A DNA stretch of 64,000 nucleotides, taken from positions 21,199,817 to 21,263,816 of the forward strand of contig JASXTE010000011.1 in assembly GCA_030280995.1 (NCBI GenBank), written 5' to 3'. Below, one piece after another: positions 10,179 to 20,244 of this stretch. The notes beneath the pieces were generated by a model, which searched no databases, was not told the origin of the DNA, and saw only the letters and a list, made by a program, of their open reading frames with translations. The stretch is from Hemileia vastatrix. Taxonomy: Eukaryota; Basidiomycota; Pucciniomycetes; Pucciniales; Zaghouaniaceae. The first letter of the stretch is position 1. Every line of letters starts with the position of its first letter. A program made the translations under genes and the position numbers.

Positions 10179-10220
10179 GGGGTAACTGTTCTACAGAGCA
10201 GCCATCTCATCAGTTACCCC
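10179..10220. repeat. GGGGTAACTG hairpin, element 1 copy b
   Basis: GGGGTAACTG ... CAGTTACCCC, a perfect 10-bp stem. The loop reads TTCTACAGAGCAGCCATCTC and two more bases. Confidence 0.65.
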
Positions 10221-10438
10221 CACACTTGATAAAATAAAATCTTGAATCCCCCCCTGAATACCTTCTAACAAAAACAAAAAATCCAACACAATAAACTAAA
10301 ACCAATAAGCGTGAAGAGTCCAGCACTTGAAGACCAGAAGAATTTCCATTTTAAAGTCATAGAGGACTAAAACCTGTGAAGAGAAACCAATACTAGGGTT
10401 CAACCAAATTAAGAGAACCTGTTGGAAACAGACAATCC

Positions 10439-10479
10439 GGGGTAACTATTGATAGAGCAGCCAGCCCATCAGTTACCCC
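10439..10479. repeat. GGGGTAACT hairpin, element 1 copy c
   Basis: GGGGTAACT ... AGTTACCCC with a variant loop (ATTGATAGAGCAGCC). Third copy, just beyond the 3' end of the gag-like gene. Confidence 0.6.
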
Positions 10480-10620
10480 CACACTTGCCAAAATCAAATC
10501 TAGAAGCCCCACCCTTGGGTACCTTCCAACAAAAGGATTTTCCAACACAAATCTTCTCCCATAAAAAACCAAAACCATTAAAAAACCATGAAAATTCTTG
10601 AAAGCCAGAGATACATTTTA

Positions 10621-11042
10621 AAAATAATTTTTTTTGCAGTTTAACCTCATGCTGGAGGTTAGATAAAACCAATGATCATAATTTTTATCTTAATTTTAAT
10701 TTAAATAAAATATCCATCTTCATTTGAATTTTTCTTTTCTTCCATCTTCATTATACTAAGATTTATTATTATTATTTTTTAATAGAGACTTGAACCAGAG
10801 AGACTGATAAGAATTGGACAAAACAAAAAAAATCCTGACCAAATACATATAGGCTAAATTAAACAAACCCAAAATAAATTATATAGTTTACCCTCATTTT
10901 GGAGGAATTAGATTCTTGCAATCCCAAGGTTGAAACCAATAAGTTTGTACCTAGGGCAACAAAAAGTTAAGCCCCTATTCTAATTCTGATATCCCATAAT
11001 CAGACCTCCAGAAAAAATCCCCATCAATCTCAATACACTGAA
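10621..11042. other. AT-rich spacer in element 1, no gene seen
   Basis: This stretch lies between the hairpin block and the gag-like gene. It holds two short GAGGTTAGA/GGAGGAATTAG phrases similar to the 'GTTTAACCTC ... GGAGG' text that brackets genes in elements 2 and 3. No open frame is worth calling. Confidence 0.4.
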
Positions 11043-12650
11043 TTAACCATCAATTTCATTTCCCGTGTCCATCCACCCTATATCCTTTGCAACAGAGAAA
11101 TATACAGCATCAATAATTTTATCCTCCTTCCTAAAAAATCCTTCTCCCATTGAGGGAAGAAGCTGAGAGTTTACTGTCTCTAACTCCAAATCATCAATCA
11201 CAAAATTTTTGTGAAATTTAAAAAAATATTCCAAAACAGAACCCAGAACACTAAAAGAATCATCTTCCCCCAAGCAACAATCTTCTGATCTTGAGGGAAC
11301 CAGCTTGGAATTATATTCCTCCAAAAAACATACATCCAGAATATAATTATTCTTAAGATCCAAACTTTCTATAGTGAGATTTTCACCACTTCTTCCATCT
11401 TCTGAACTTGAAAGAAGAGACTGAGAATCTTTTTCATGAGGCTTCAAATCATTAAGTTCAGAACTACTCTGAGAATCTAAAAAATCCTCCAGAATAGAGT
11501 CCATAACATCAAAATTAACATACTAAAGAAGAAACTGAGAATCTTTTTCATGAGGCTTCAAATAATTAAGTTCAGAAATACTCTGAGAATCCACAAGATC
11601 CTCCAGAATAGATTCCATAACATCAAAATTAATATACACCTCCAAGAATTCATCTTCTGAACTTAAAGGATCACCCAAAAAATAATCTTCCTCTAAGAGT
11701 AATAGATCCAACACAAACTCTTTCTGACTATCAACAAATCTGAAAGAAATGTCTTCATCCAAAAATCCATTATCTAAACATGAAGAAGCCATATCATCAT
11801 GAACATCCAATTTTTCCTTCCCACAGAGCTCATCCACCTTTGAAAAGATACACTGATCATCCAGTGTGTACATATCCAAAACATCAAATGAAGCACATTC
11901 TTGAGATCCATTGACATCATCTGTTAAAGAAATAAAAATTTCTGAAAAATCACAAACATTATCATCTCACAAAGTGGGTGATTCAAAAATTTCCACTGTA
12001 GCTGAATTTACTTCCACTTCTCCCTGAACCTTTCAATCCATTAAATTCTCATTTTCAGGTTCCACCTCTTTAGAAATAAGTTTTTCAAGATGCCCCAGAA
12101 TAGCCTTCTTCAAAACACCTATAGCAGGAATCCTACTTTCTCCATTTAGAAGTGTCTTCATCAGCCCAGCCTTTAACAGAAATCCCTGAACCTCCTTTTT
12201 GACCTCCAGACCCACAGCACTCCAAAATAAACTCTTGCCCTCCATTTCATGAGAGGACATACCATTATAATCCAGATAAAACATACCCTCTTCAAATTAC
12301 GCCATAAACTTACCATACTGAATCAGAGAAGTTACATCACCATCCATTTCCCATTTCCTAGCAATGCCATAAAGATCATCAATTGAAAACACAGTGGGCC
12401 ACCTCCTGATCATTTCCATCTTTAACTTTCCCCAATACTGAATCTTATATCACTCCATCCTAAGAATTTCCTTCACCACCTCTCTGTCATCAATGAAAAA
12501 GATCACCTGCTTCATCCTATCCAAATCAGAAGCCCCATCGACATCAGCAGAAGCTTCAAAGATCTCTCAAAATAACCTTGTTTCCTCTCCAAAGAAAATT
12601 TTCCCTTTCCATGACTTGATCCTGACCATCCTAACTATTTCCAATTACAC
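11043..12650 (-). pseudogene. Gag-like gene of element 1, fused to an acidic low-complexity tail, broken
   Basis: Read on the minus strand from about 12650, the first ~130 codons match the Gag N-terminus of element 2 (EIFEASADVDGAS and KQVIFFIDDREVVKEI here; EIFEAAENVDGAS and KQVIFYIGDRDLVKEL there). Several stops interrupt it. From 12284 frames continue through a helical region (12284-12033) into an acidic Asp/Glu/Ser/Leu-rich region (11879-11523, 11504-11043) unlike element 2. That tail contains a ~112-bp tandem duplication (11411-11636), so the peptide phrase SELN.LKPHEKDSQ occurs twice. No zinc knuckle is visible. It would be a Gag-like structural protein if expressed. Confidence 0.6.
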
Positions 12651-12849
12651 CTCCCCAACTTTCCACCACAGATAGCCAAAGTCCCCTTAACAGCCTTCAG
12701 AGACCTAGGAGGGACCGAATACAACAAGAAAAAAGACCCCCTAGACCAACCACAGAGAGATACAGCACCAAAAATCCAAAATCCACAAAGAGTCCACGAA
12801 AAAAGAGAGTCCAACAGTAAAAGAGATTCCAAAAGCTAGAAAATCCTCA

Positions 12850-12866
12850 CCCCACGTTGGGCGCCA
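12850..12866 (-). promoter_or_regulatory. Primer-binding site complementary to tRNA-Lys(CUU)
   Basis: The plus strand reads CCCCACGTTGGGCGCCA, the 3' end of eukaryotic tRNA-Lys(CUU) including CCA (sequence recalled from known tRNAs). The minus-strand RNA is therefore a 17-nt primer site, 4 nt inside the 5' LTR. The identical 17-mer is at 56059-56075. Confidence 0.85.
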
Positions 12867-12870
12867 GAGA

Positions 12871-13999
12871 TGTAGACAATCCTATAGTACTAGCTATAGG
12901 CCTTGACCAAGGGAGTTGAGGTAAAACTGGAGAGAAAAAAACCTGTCCCTTTGAGAAATACCAGGTGAGATTTATTTGCTACAGCAAATCAGAGACTGTT
13001 ACAATACCTCTTCCAAAAAACATCTTGACTGCTTTACAAGTCAAGACAGTAGCCTAGATAGACTACAGACCAAAGAGAACTTGAAATGCAGAAAAATACA
13101 CACCAGAAAAACAAACACTGTGAACTTTTTGCACACGAAACAGCAATAATACTTGATGCAGGTTGCAAAGCTACACCAGAGAAAACAGTTGCCAAAGTTG
13201 AGTTAAATGAAGAGCTAACCTTGCAACAAACACAGCCAATTGTGGCCAAAAAAAACAGTGAAAAATGAGTGAGGAACAAGGATATCACCTCCGGATGGTT
13301 GTAAGATAAATAAGGTTGCCCCAACCTGTCTTTTTCAGTATGTACACACAGACCACTATCTAAAAAGCCTATGCACAGCAACAAATTTTGGTGCTTTTGA
13401 CAGCCAAATTGCATAAAAACCCTCTAGAAATGCTTACCAGCCTTCTAGCACAAGGTGGGCACTCTTCCCAATGTCAGGAGGCCTGCCTAGAGGCGGCTGG
13501 ACCACCCTGAAGCCAGAAAACCACCAAAAACCACCAAAAAAGCCCAAAATACTTAGAAAAATCCACAACGACTACTAAAACCCTTAAAACACAAAATTAA
13601 GCTATAACAACATCGTGACATAAAATATAGAGCCAAATTAGCTCTACCTAATAGTACTAAGCACTTAAACCTAAGACTTAAGGTTAGCCTGTAAAACATG
13701 AAAAACAAAATTAAACAGCCATCTTTTAGAAATGAAAAATGAGGAAATGACCCCTCAAAACTTAGAATATGAAAAATTTCAAAGGGGCATAAAATATAGA
13801 GAAAAGCCAGGGCTATCCAATGGAAGTATCCACATACCCATAGTCCCAATATTTGCTGAATAAAACCAGAAAAACACCCCATTATTCAAACAATGCCATT
13901 TAAGAAATACCAAAACAATGCCAAACAATGCCATTTAAGACATACCAAAACAATGCCAAACAGACCAAGAAAGGGCTCCACCAATGTTGGAAGACCACA
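12871..13999 (-). repeat. 5' LTR of element 1
   Basis: TGTAGACAATCC ... GAAGACCACA. It is 35 bp longer than its partner, largely from a ~33-bp tandem duplication at about 13895-13965 (AATGCCATTTAAGA repeated). Otherwise the two LTRs differ by scattered substitutions. Confidence 0.9.
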
Positions 14000-15295
14000 C
14001 TGTAAGAAAGCATTCACAATATTTTTCCAGTCTTGTGCACAGAAGTATCTTAAAATGTATCTCTAAATTTTGTTGATAGATAGTCATTGGAATATTCAAT
14101 AATTGTTTAAACTGAAAATTGACATTATGATTTGAGTTTTATTTAAATACAAAATGAAGAAAAAATTATATATTCTCATTTATTAAAAATTTAAAATTTT
14201 ATCCATTTAGGCTTAACTTTAACTTACACATATGAATACAAAAAACATGTGTGACAGAGAAGGATCTCAATAATTTGTATCTAAGAAAATAATTTATATA
14301 AAAATTAATTTTGGTAAGAAAATAAACTCTGATAACTTTTTTATATATTGAATTTAAACAAAATTAAGTTTAGTACATTCATTGATCTATTGTGTTGAGA
14401 AACAAACATATTTTAAACATAAAAAATTATTTTTAGTCATATATATTTATAAAACTATTCAAAGTCTATTTATTTCTACAAAATTATATTATTTAGTATA
14501 ATTCTTGTTGATATAAAAATATAATTGTGTTTACATTAAAAAAACTTTGTATAGATTTTTTAAAAGTTTCGAAATTCTCATTGTTCAATGTGGCTTAAAC
14601 CAAAGTTGGCCACAGGATGTCATTGGGAGTTCAATTTAAGTTCTACAAAATCTAAGATATATATTTTTTTTTGAAAATTTACATATTAATTGAAAAAAAA
14701 ATCTTTGAGTAAAAACAATGATCAAGAATTTTTTTGATATTATTGAATAAATAATAGTACAATTATTGAGAAAGATAAATTATTCCATTTTTTCATGACT
14801 GTATTTATTATATGCAAGTTCTTAGGTATTTACAGTAATCATAAAAAATAAAATCAAGCAGGAAGTTTAAATAATGGGTTTGATTTTGAGCTAAAACTTT
14901 AGTTGAATTCTAAAATGGAGGTCAAAGATATTTCACATCTGACCAAAAAAATTACCATTAAAGTGAATATGTAATATATTTACCTTGTAAAATACATAAG
15001 AGCATTTATTTGAAATTTTACTATAATGTTTGGCCCCACATCTTATTTTTCAAATTATCAAATTTGGTTGGTTTTTTATCTTATGAATGGTTTCAAAAGA
15101 ATTTGGTGACATGATTTATGGAAAAAAAATCATATTTGATGCCTTAATATTATAATTATGAGTTCTTCCCTTATTAACTTTTGTCTTTATTAAAAGAAGC
15201 CGATAAAACTGTATCTTTTATGGATGTATGTAGTGCCATAACACAGAATCATTCATCATTTTTTAAAATTGAAGAAAAGTACTGTAAGCTGGCAT
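14000..15295. other. AT-rich DNA, no gene seen
   Basis: The first ~100 bp continue the minisatellite flank of element 1. The rest is very AT-rich with homopolymer runs and no frame above noise. Confidence 0.5.
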
Positions 15296-15333
15296 GGTGA
15301 ATGCTATTTTTTGCACAAAAAATAGCATCCACC
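15296..15333. repeat. Strong hairpin
   Basis: GGTG, a mismatch, then ATGCTATTTTTT, loop GCAC, then AAAAAATAGCAT, a mismatch and CACC. The stem is 16 paired bases. It marks the left edge of the pyrimidine-rich block. Confidence 0.6.
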
Positions 15334-15339
15334 TTTAAT

Positions 15340-15975
15340 TTTTGCTGCCACATTTTACACCCTCCTCACACACCATCTTCTTACTCTACACCTGTGTCAA
15401 ATATATTCTCTCATCATCATTGATAATTTTTACAATAAATTTGCTGTATCTGCCAACTTTTCAAGCCCAAGTGGAACCCCTTCTAACCCCTCCTCTAAAC
15501 TCCACTTTCACTTTTTACTTCACCCAACCCTATTCATTTTCTCCTTGCCCCTCTTTAGCCCATTCTCACCCCTCCCTACCCCACCAGGCCCTTTTAAATC
15601 CCAGCCCACTTTTTTCTTTTCACCTTCATCCCACCCACTCTTTTCGTACTCTATTCCCCCTTATTGCTTTTAAGCCCACCTTTCCAACTCCCTACCGCAA
15701 TGATTTTCTTTTCACCTTGTCCCTTTTTCATTTTGACTTACCTTAATTTCACACTTTGGATTAAAAGTGGTGGGAAGGAAAGCAAGAGGATTGAGGTGGG
15801 ATGAGGGGGGTTTGAGGGTGGTAAAAAGGGGTGTAGAAGTTGTGGTGATGGGAGAAAAAGGAGTTAGGTTGGGTGGGGAGGAGAAAAATCTTGGAAGAGT
15901 AAAGAATGATGTAGGAGAGGAAGAAGATGTGAGATTGGAGGAGTGTGGTACAAAAAAGGGGGGAGAAAAGTACTG
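15340..15975. other. Pyrimidine-to-purine strand switch
   Basis: Positions 15340-15745 are strongly C/T-rich on the plus strand and 15770-15970 strongly G/A-rich, with the switch near 15750. The open frames here (for example 15342-15746 plus and 15712-15996 minus) result from the skewed composition: they are Pro/Ser/Phe-rich without domains. A similar pyrimidine-left, purine-right pair brackets 40.5-42.8 kb. Confidence 0.5.
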
Positions 15976-16745
15976 AAAAGGATATTTTTGAAACAAAAAA
16001 AGTAATCAAAAAATACAGATAATAAATTAGAAGTTATGGAAAGAATAATGATGTAAAACCAATAATAAAAACTCAATTTTTTTTATTTGAGATATGTTTT
16101 ATTTTAATTAAAAATCTTTCACTCTTTTTTTTTGATAAAGTGAAGATAAAGGAAAGTTATTCTTTAAAAAATAGTAGCCATGTATTTTTTTTACTAGGAA
16201 GATTCTGATATTTGTATCAACTTTAACAGTCATACCTATAAATAAATAAAATATAAAATTATATCTAAGAAATTTGTATTTTCCACAAAAAATATCTATA
16301 TTGATAAAAACTACAAAAAATAGTTACTAGTAATTGATGATAATTAAAATAAATTTGTGTAAATTTTTACTATTATAAATTTGATGAGAAATATCTATTC
16401 AATAAATATACATTCATGATGACTCTTATAGGACTGGATTATTTATTTTCTTAATGTGATATAGATCTTCTTTAACTTTTATGATGATTTAAAAAATATT
16501 TAATTTATTTCATTTTATTTTATGTGATCTGGCTTTGCTTTATTTTATTATATCATACAATATCATACTGTATTATATCAAATTATATTTTATTTCATTT
16601 CACTTTATGTTATTAAATTTAATTCAAATTTATTTATTTTTATTTTTATTTTGTTTTACTTTACTATATTTTATTCAATTACATATTAATTTAATTTAAT
16701 TATTTTATTTTCATTTAAAAGGTGAGATTACATGTGCAAATAACA
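15976..16745. other. AT-rich DNA with TTTTATT-type low complexity, no gene seen
   Basis: Low-complexity T/A runs, densest at about 16490-16720 (TTTATTTCATTTTATTTTAT-like text). No coding signal. Confidence 0.5.
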
Positions 16746-16749
16746 GTCT

Positions 16750-17565
16750 TTAAATTCTCAAAATGAGCTGTTGAGCTCAGATGTATAGCTGTAGAACAGA
16801 GTTCACTACAGATTTTTATGCATGTGGCTTCTGATCTACAGCTGTACATCAGAGTTCACCACCCAATTTTGTGCATGTGAACACTGATCTTTGGCCATAC
16901 ATAAGAGTACCACATACAATTTTTTGCATGTGAAATCTGATCTATGGCCAAACATCAGAGTTCACCACCAATTTTTTGCATATTTACCCTGATCTTTGGC
17001 CAAACATCAAATTAATACATCCAATTTTTTGTATGTGAGCCCTGATCTATGGCCATACATCAGAGTTCACCACCCATTTTTATGCATGTGTACCCTGATC
17101 TTCAGCAGAACATCAGAGTACTGCATCCAATTTTTTGTATGTGAGCCCTGATTTATGGCAATAAATTAGAGTATCACATCCAATTTTACACATGTGAACC
17201 CTGTTCTAAGGACATACATCAGAGTTCAACACCCATTTTTATGCATGTGTGCCTTGATCTTTGGCCAAACATCAGAGTACCACATCCAATTTTTTGCATG
17301 TGAACTCTGATCTATGGTCATACATCAGAGTTCACCACCCATTTTTATGCATTTGTACCCTGATCTTCAGCCGAACATCAGAGTACTGCATCCAATTTTT
17401 TGTATGTGAGCCCTGATCTATGGCCATACATCAGAGTACCACATCCAATTTTATGCATGTGAACCCTGATCTATGGCCATACATCAGAGAACCACATCCA
17501 ATTTCATTCATTTTAACTCTGATCTATGGCTGTACATCAGAGTTTACCAGCCAATTTCAACCAAA
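16750..17565. repeat. Minisatellite, ~53-bp unit with palindromic core, about 14 copies
   Basis: Consecutive units read roughly CTGATCTATGGCCATACATC, then AGAGTTCACCACCCA, then ATTTTTTGCATGTGAACC. Unit length is close to 53 bp throughout. The core is an inverted repeat (in one unit near 16833: GATCTACAGCTGTACATC) of the same design as the ~82-bp array at 4.6-5.2 kb. Element A inserted at the right end of this array. Confidence 0.8.
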
Positions 17566-17576
17566 TTAATGCTGCT

Positions 17577-17581
17577 ATATG
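17577..17581. repeat. Left target-site duplication of element A (ATATG)
   Basis: ATATG here and at 27250-27254 directly abut the outer ends of the two LTRs. Removing the element leaves GCTGCT-ATATG-GCTATACAG, matching the minisatellite core. Confidence 0.9.
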
Positions 17582-19089
17582 TGTCAGCCTGTATATCCCC
17601 AGGACTGAGTAAAAAAGTGCTTATAAGTTATGTTAAACACATGAACTATACATGGGAACAATAAATGAGAGTACACAAACAGTATACATAAGTAAAATTA
17701 TGATAATACACATAAAATGCCATTATAACACCTTATATACACGCATATATCCACCTTTTATAAGTCTTATGTACTTAATATTAAGTTGGAATATGTTAGG
17801 GTAATCTTAAGAACCTTAAGTATAAGGCTACATAATTTTTAAGTACACTTAAAGCTGTTATATTCATTGTTTTACACAAAAAACAGGAAATGCGCTTTAT
17901 TTCACTTAAAAGTTGACTATATGCGCTATAAAATTGAGAATATCAAAATTGCCCTTTGACAGATCAATTGGGCTCATTTAGAACTATTGATTTGGCTATT
18001 TAAATGCATCAAAATAACACTTTTCAAATTTGGTGTTTTTTATGCCAGAAATGGCTTCTGTGTACTGGCTACATACTGCCTGCTTTTTTCCCGTGTGAAT
18101 AGCTTCATTTTTAGCAAAGTTAGCTTTTTCACACTATAATTACCCCACATTCTACGCCCACTGTGGGGAAACACACTAAAATAGGCGACAGGCGCTTATT
18201 TAGTGTCCTAGCTTAATTAATAATGCATTGACCTTGTTTATATGCACTAATTTCATTAATAACCTCACTCTTGGCACTTTATTTCATCACCATGCTTAAA
18301 TTCGCCTAATTTTAGTCAAGGATTTACCCGTGCAAGCGCCTGCCAAGGACTGCATGTAGTTACCCCACATCTCACGCTCTTTTTTAAGTTTTTGGGTGGT
18401 TTCTCAGTCAATTTTGGTTATTTTTGAATGGGAGTTTCATGTAGTATAATTTCAGGATTAGCCCCATTATTTCTACAGTGAATCCTCCTTATTATTAAGC
18501 TATAATTAAACTTAAAAAGTCTCCTTTAACCTTGTTATAATATTGTTTTCCACGCATATACTCTCTTTTTGTCTTTTCTTTAATTTTGATGGATCTCCCT
18601 TATTATTAATAGGATCTTAGTGGTTGTTGTTTGTTTAATTATGTTATTGGTCATTAGGGGCGTTGATGGAAAGGTCTATTACTTGTTTGAAGGCGTCATT
18701 AACATTGTATTGGATGGTACTTCAAGGTGTTTATTGGGGAAGTTAGTGGGTATAAAATGAGGGGGTTTTTGGTCTTGTTTTCTACATTCAATATATCATC
18801 TTTACAATTACAATTAAAATATAACCAATAAAATTTATCTTACATTTCATTAGTACTTTAGAGAGTCTTTGAATAGTATTTTAAATATATTACATCTATT
18901 TTTATGCACAACAATAAGCCTTGTAATACCCGTTATAATAAGTGAGAGTAAATTACTGAGTCTTATAATTGATTTTATTCCACTACTTGCTTGTCTTATA
19001 CCATTATATTCATTTGGGACCTTTTGTAAATCTTCTAGACACTAGACCAGCAAGCTATTCACGTCTCTGGACTTGGATTAAGCCTGACA
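17582..19089 (+). repeat. 5' LTR of element A
   Basis: TGTCAGCCTG ... GCCTGACA. Gapless pairing with 25742-27249 over 1508 bp. Confidence 0.95.
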
Positions 19090-19709
19090 ACTGGGAGCCT
19101 TTCCTCAAGAATTCAAGTGGTTATTCAAGTAAGTAAAAATAAAAATTAATTGAGGCTTGAGTAATTAGAAATCCTTATATATAATATCTGGATTATAATT
19201 ACAAAGGGTTGGGTCACTAAAAATTTAGTGATTTCAGAAAAAGAAGCCCAGTTATATATATAATAAAATTGTGATATTGAATCAACAATTTTACCACTAA
19301 TTGAACAAAAACGTGTTCTTAGTGGGAGTCTGTCAATAGACCAATTAAAATTGTGTTCTTTGCAGATAATAATAAACCAATAAATAAAAACTGATTAATT
19401 GATTCTCTGTTTACAGGACTTTTAATCCCTTTTTCTGGTTTGTTCATTAAATTTTTTTTTTTGATTTTGAAAAGATTATTAGTGACAAATTTTCTTTTTA
19501 AAAATACAAAAACACAGCTACATATTGTAGACCACTCCAATTAAGTGACCACATAAAAGTATATTTGACTTTTGGCACTTATTTTATCCACTTAAAACCT
19601 ACTAGTAAGTAATTTAATTGCCTTAAGTAGAGTTATAACATACTGATAAAAATCTTTTGTAGTTTGAATCACATTTCTCAAACCTCTGGTCCAGCTTTCA
19701 CTGATAAAA
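19090..19709 (+). other. 5' untranslated leader of element A
   Basis: No open frame of note between the LTR and the ORF1 start. The bases directly after the LTR (ACTGGGAGCC) should hold the primer site, but I cannot match them to a tRNA 3' end, so priming is unresolved. A GTAAGT donor-like site occurs near 19130, so a leader intron is possible but unproven. Confidence 0.5.
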
Positions 19710-20244
19710 ATGAGTGACAACGTTGACATTGTAAGTAATAAGGCAAAACCTTATGACTTAAGACCAAGAACTAATAAATTTGTTGCAGGACGTCACCATG
19801 GAGGACACCTCCCCCAGCAACACTCCTCATATGAGTCTGGAGGAGAAAGAAAGGCTTCTCAACCTTGTAAAGATCAAAAAATCAAAAAATACCCTTCAAG
19901 AACAAATTCACTCCCTATCTCAATTACACAAAAGCTTGACAGTAAAGGTCAAAAAGATGGAAGAGGAGCTTATGAATTTAGAGAAAAGGGCAGGCCAAAC
20001 TTTCATGGAGGTCAACCGACAAATAACGGACCTAAGGGCACAGGTGAAACCAGTAACAACTCCCTCAAACAATAAACCAGCTCCTTCTCAAGCTCCAGGA
20101 GAAGAGCAGATGATAACTGTAAGCAAATGGAAATGGGACTGGTATGCCCAGAACTACAACAGAAACCCTCATCAAGAGTCCAGCCATCACCCTTACAGGG
20201 GAAAGGGAAAAAGGGGAAGAGGAAGTGGAATAAGACCTTGGTAA
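19710..20244 (+). CDS. ORF1 of element A: spliced coiled-coil protein with basic RG-rich tail
   Basis: Proposed structure: exon 1 at 19710-19730 (MSDNVDI), a 58-nt intron, exon 2 at 19789-20244. Without splicing, the internal ATG at 19798 has an excellent context (GTCACCATGG) and opens the same frame. The protein has an acidic Ser/Pro start, then about 75 residues of heptad-like coiled coil (EEKERLLNLVKIKK, LHKSLTVKVKKMEEELMNLE), a Pro/Ser/Ala linker and a basic C-terminus (YRGKGKRGRGSGIR) typical of RNA-binding tails. The last ~55 codons overlap the Gag-Pol frame, and two -1 slippery heptamers lie in the overlap. Function unknown; an RNA-binding, oligomerising Gag accessory or N-terminal extension of Gag-Pol is plausible. 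Confidence 0.55.
19731..19788 (+). other. Candidate 58-nt intron in ORF1 of element A
   Basis: GTAAGT at 19731, branch-like CTAAT at 19771 and TTGCAG ending at 19788. Size and signals are typical of basidiomycete introns. Splicing is phase 0 and joins the first ATG to the coiled-coil frame. Without it the first ATG enters a frame that stops at 20073. Confidence 0.6.

Larger units (their letters stand above)
7080..13999 (-). mobile_element. Element 1: gag-only, pol-less Ty3/gypsy relative with both LTRs
   Basis: Two similar LTRs in the same orientation (7080-8173 and 12871-13999) flank 4.7 kb. The primer site beside the right LTR and the polypurine tract beside the left LTR show that the element reads on the minus strand. 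The flanks end CCGT (7076-7079) and begin CTGT (14000-14003), a probable 4-bp target duplication with one change. Inside, 5' to 3', are a broken gag-like gene, a hairpin-rich spacer and antisense gene A. No protease, RT, RNase H or integrase is found, so the element would depend on enzymes in trans, presumably from relatives such as elements 2 and 3. Confidence 0.8.

Noticed and set aside
12850..12866. tRNA-Lys gene fragment
   Set aside because: Only the 17-nt 3' end is present, 4 nt from an LTR in both elements; it is a primer-binding site.
15342..15996. Pro/Ser/Phe-rich frames on both strands of the pyrimidine/purine block
   Set aside because: The skewed composition avoids stops; there is no start context, domain or homologous copy.
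16750..17565. CRISPR-like array
   Set aside because: The whole 53-bp unit repeats without unique spacers and the context is eukaryotic; it is a minisatellite.
19710..20075. Unspliced 121-codon frame from the first ATG of element A
   Set aside because: After the first seven codons it runs in a frame different from the coiled coil and ends without domains. Better explained by the 58-nt intron.
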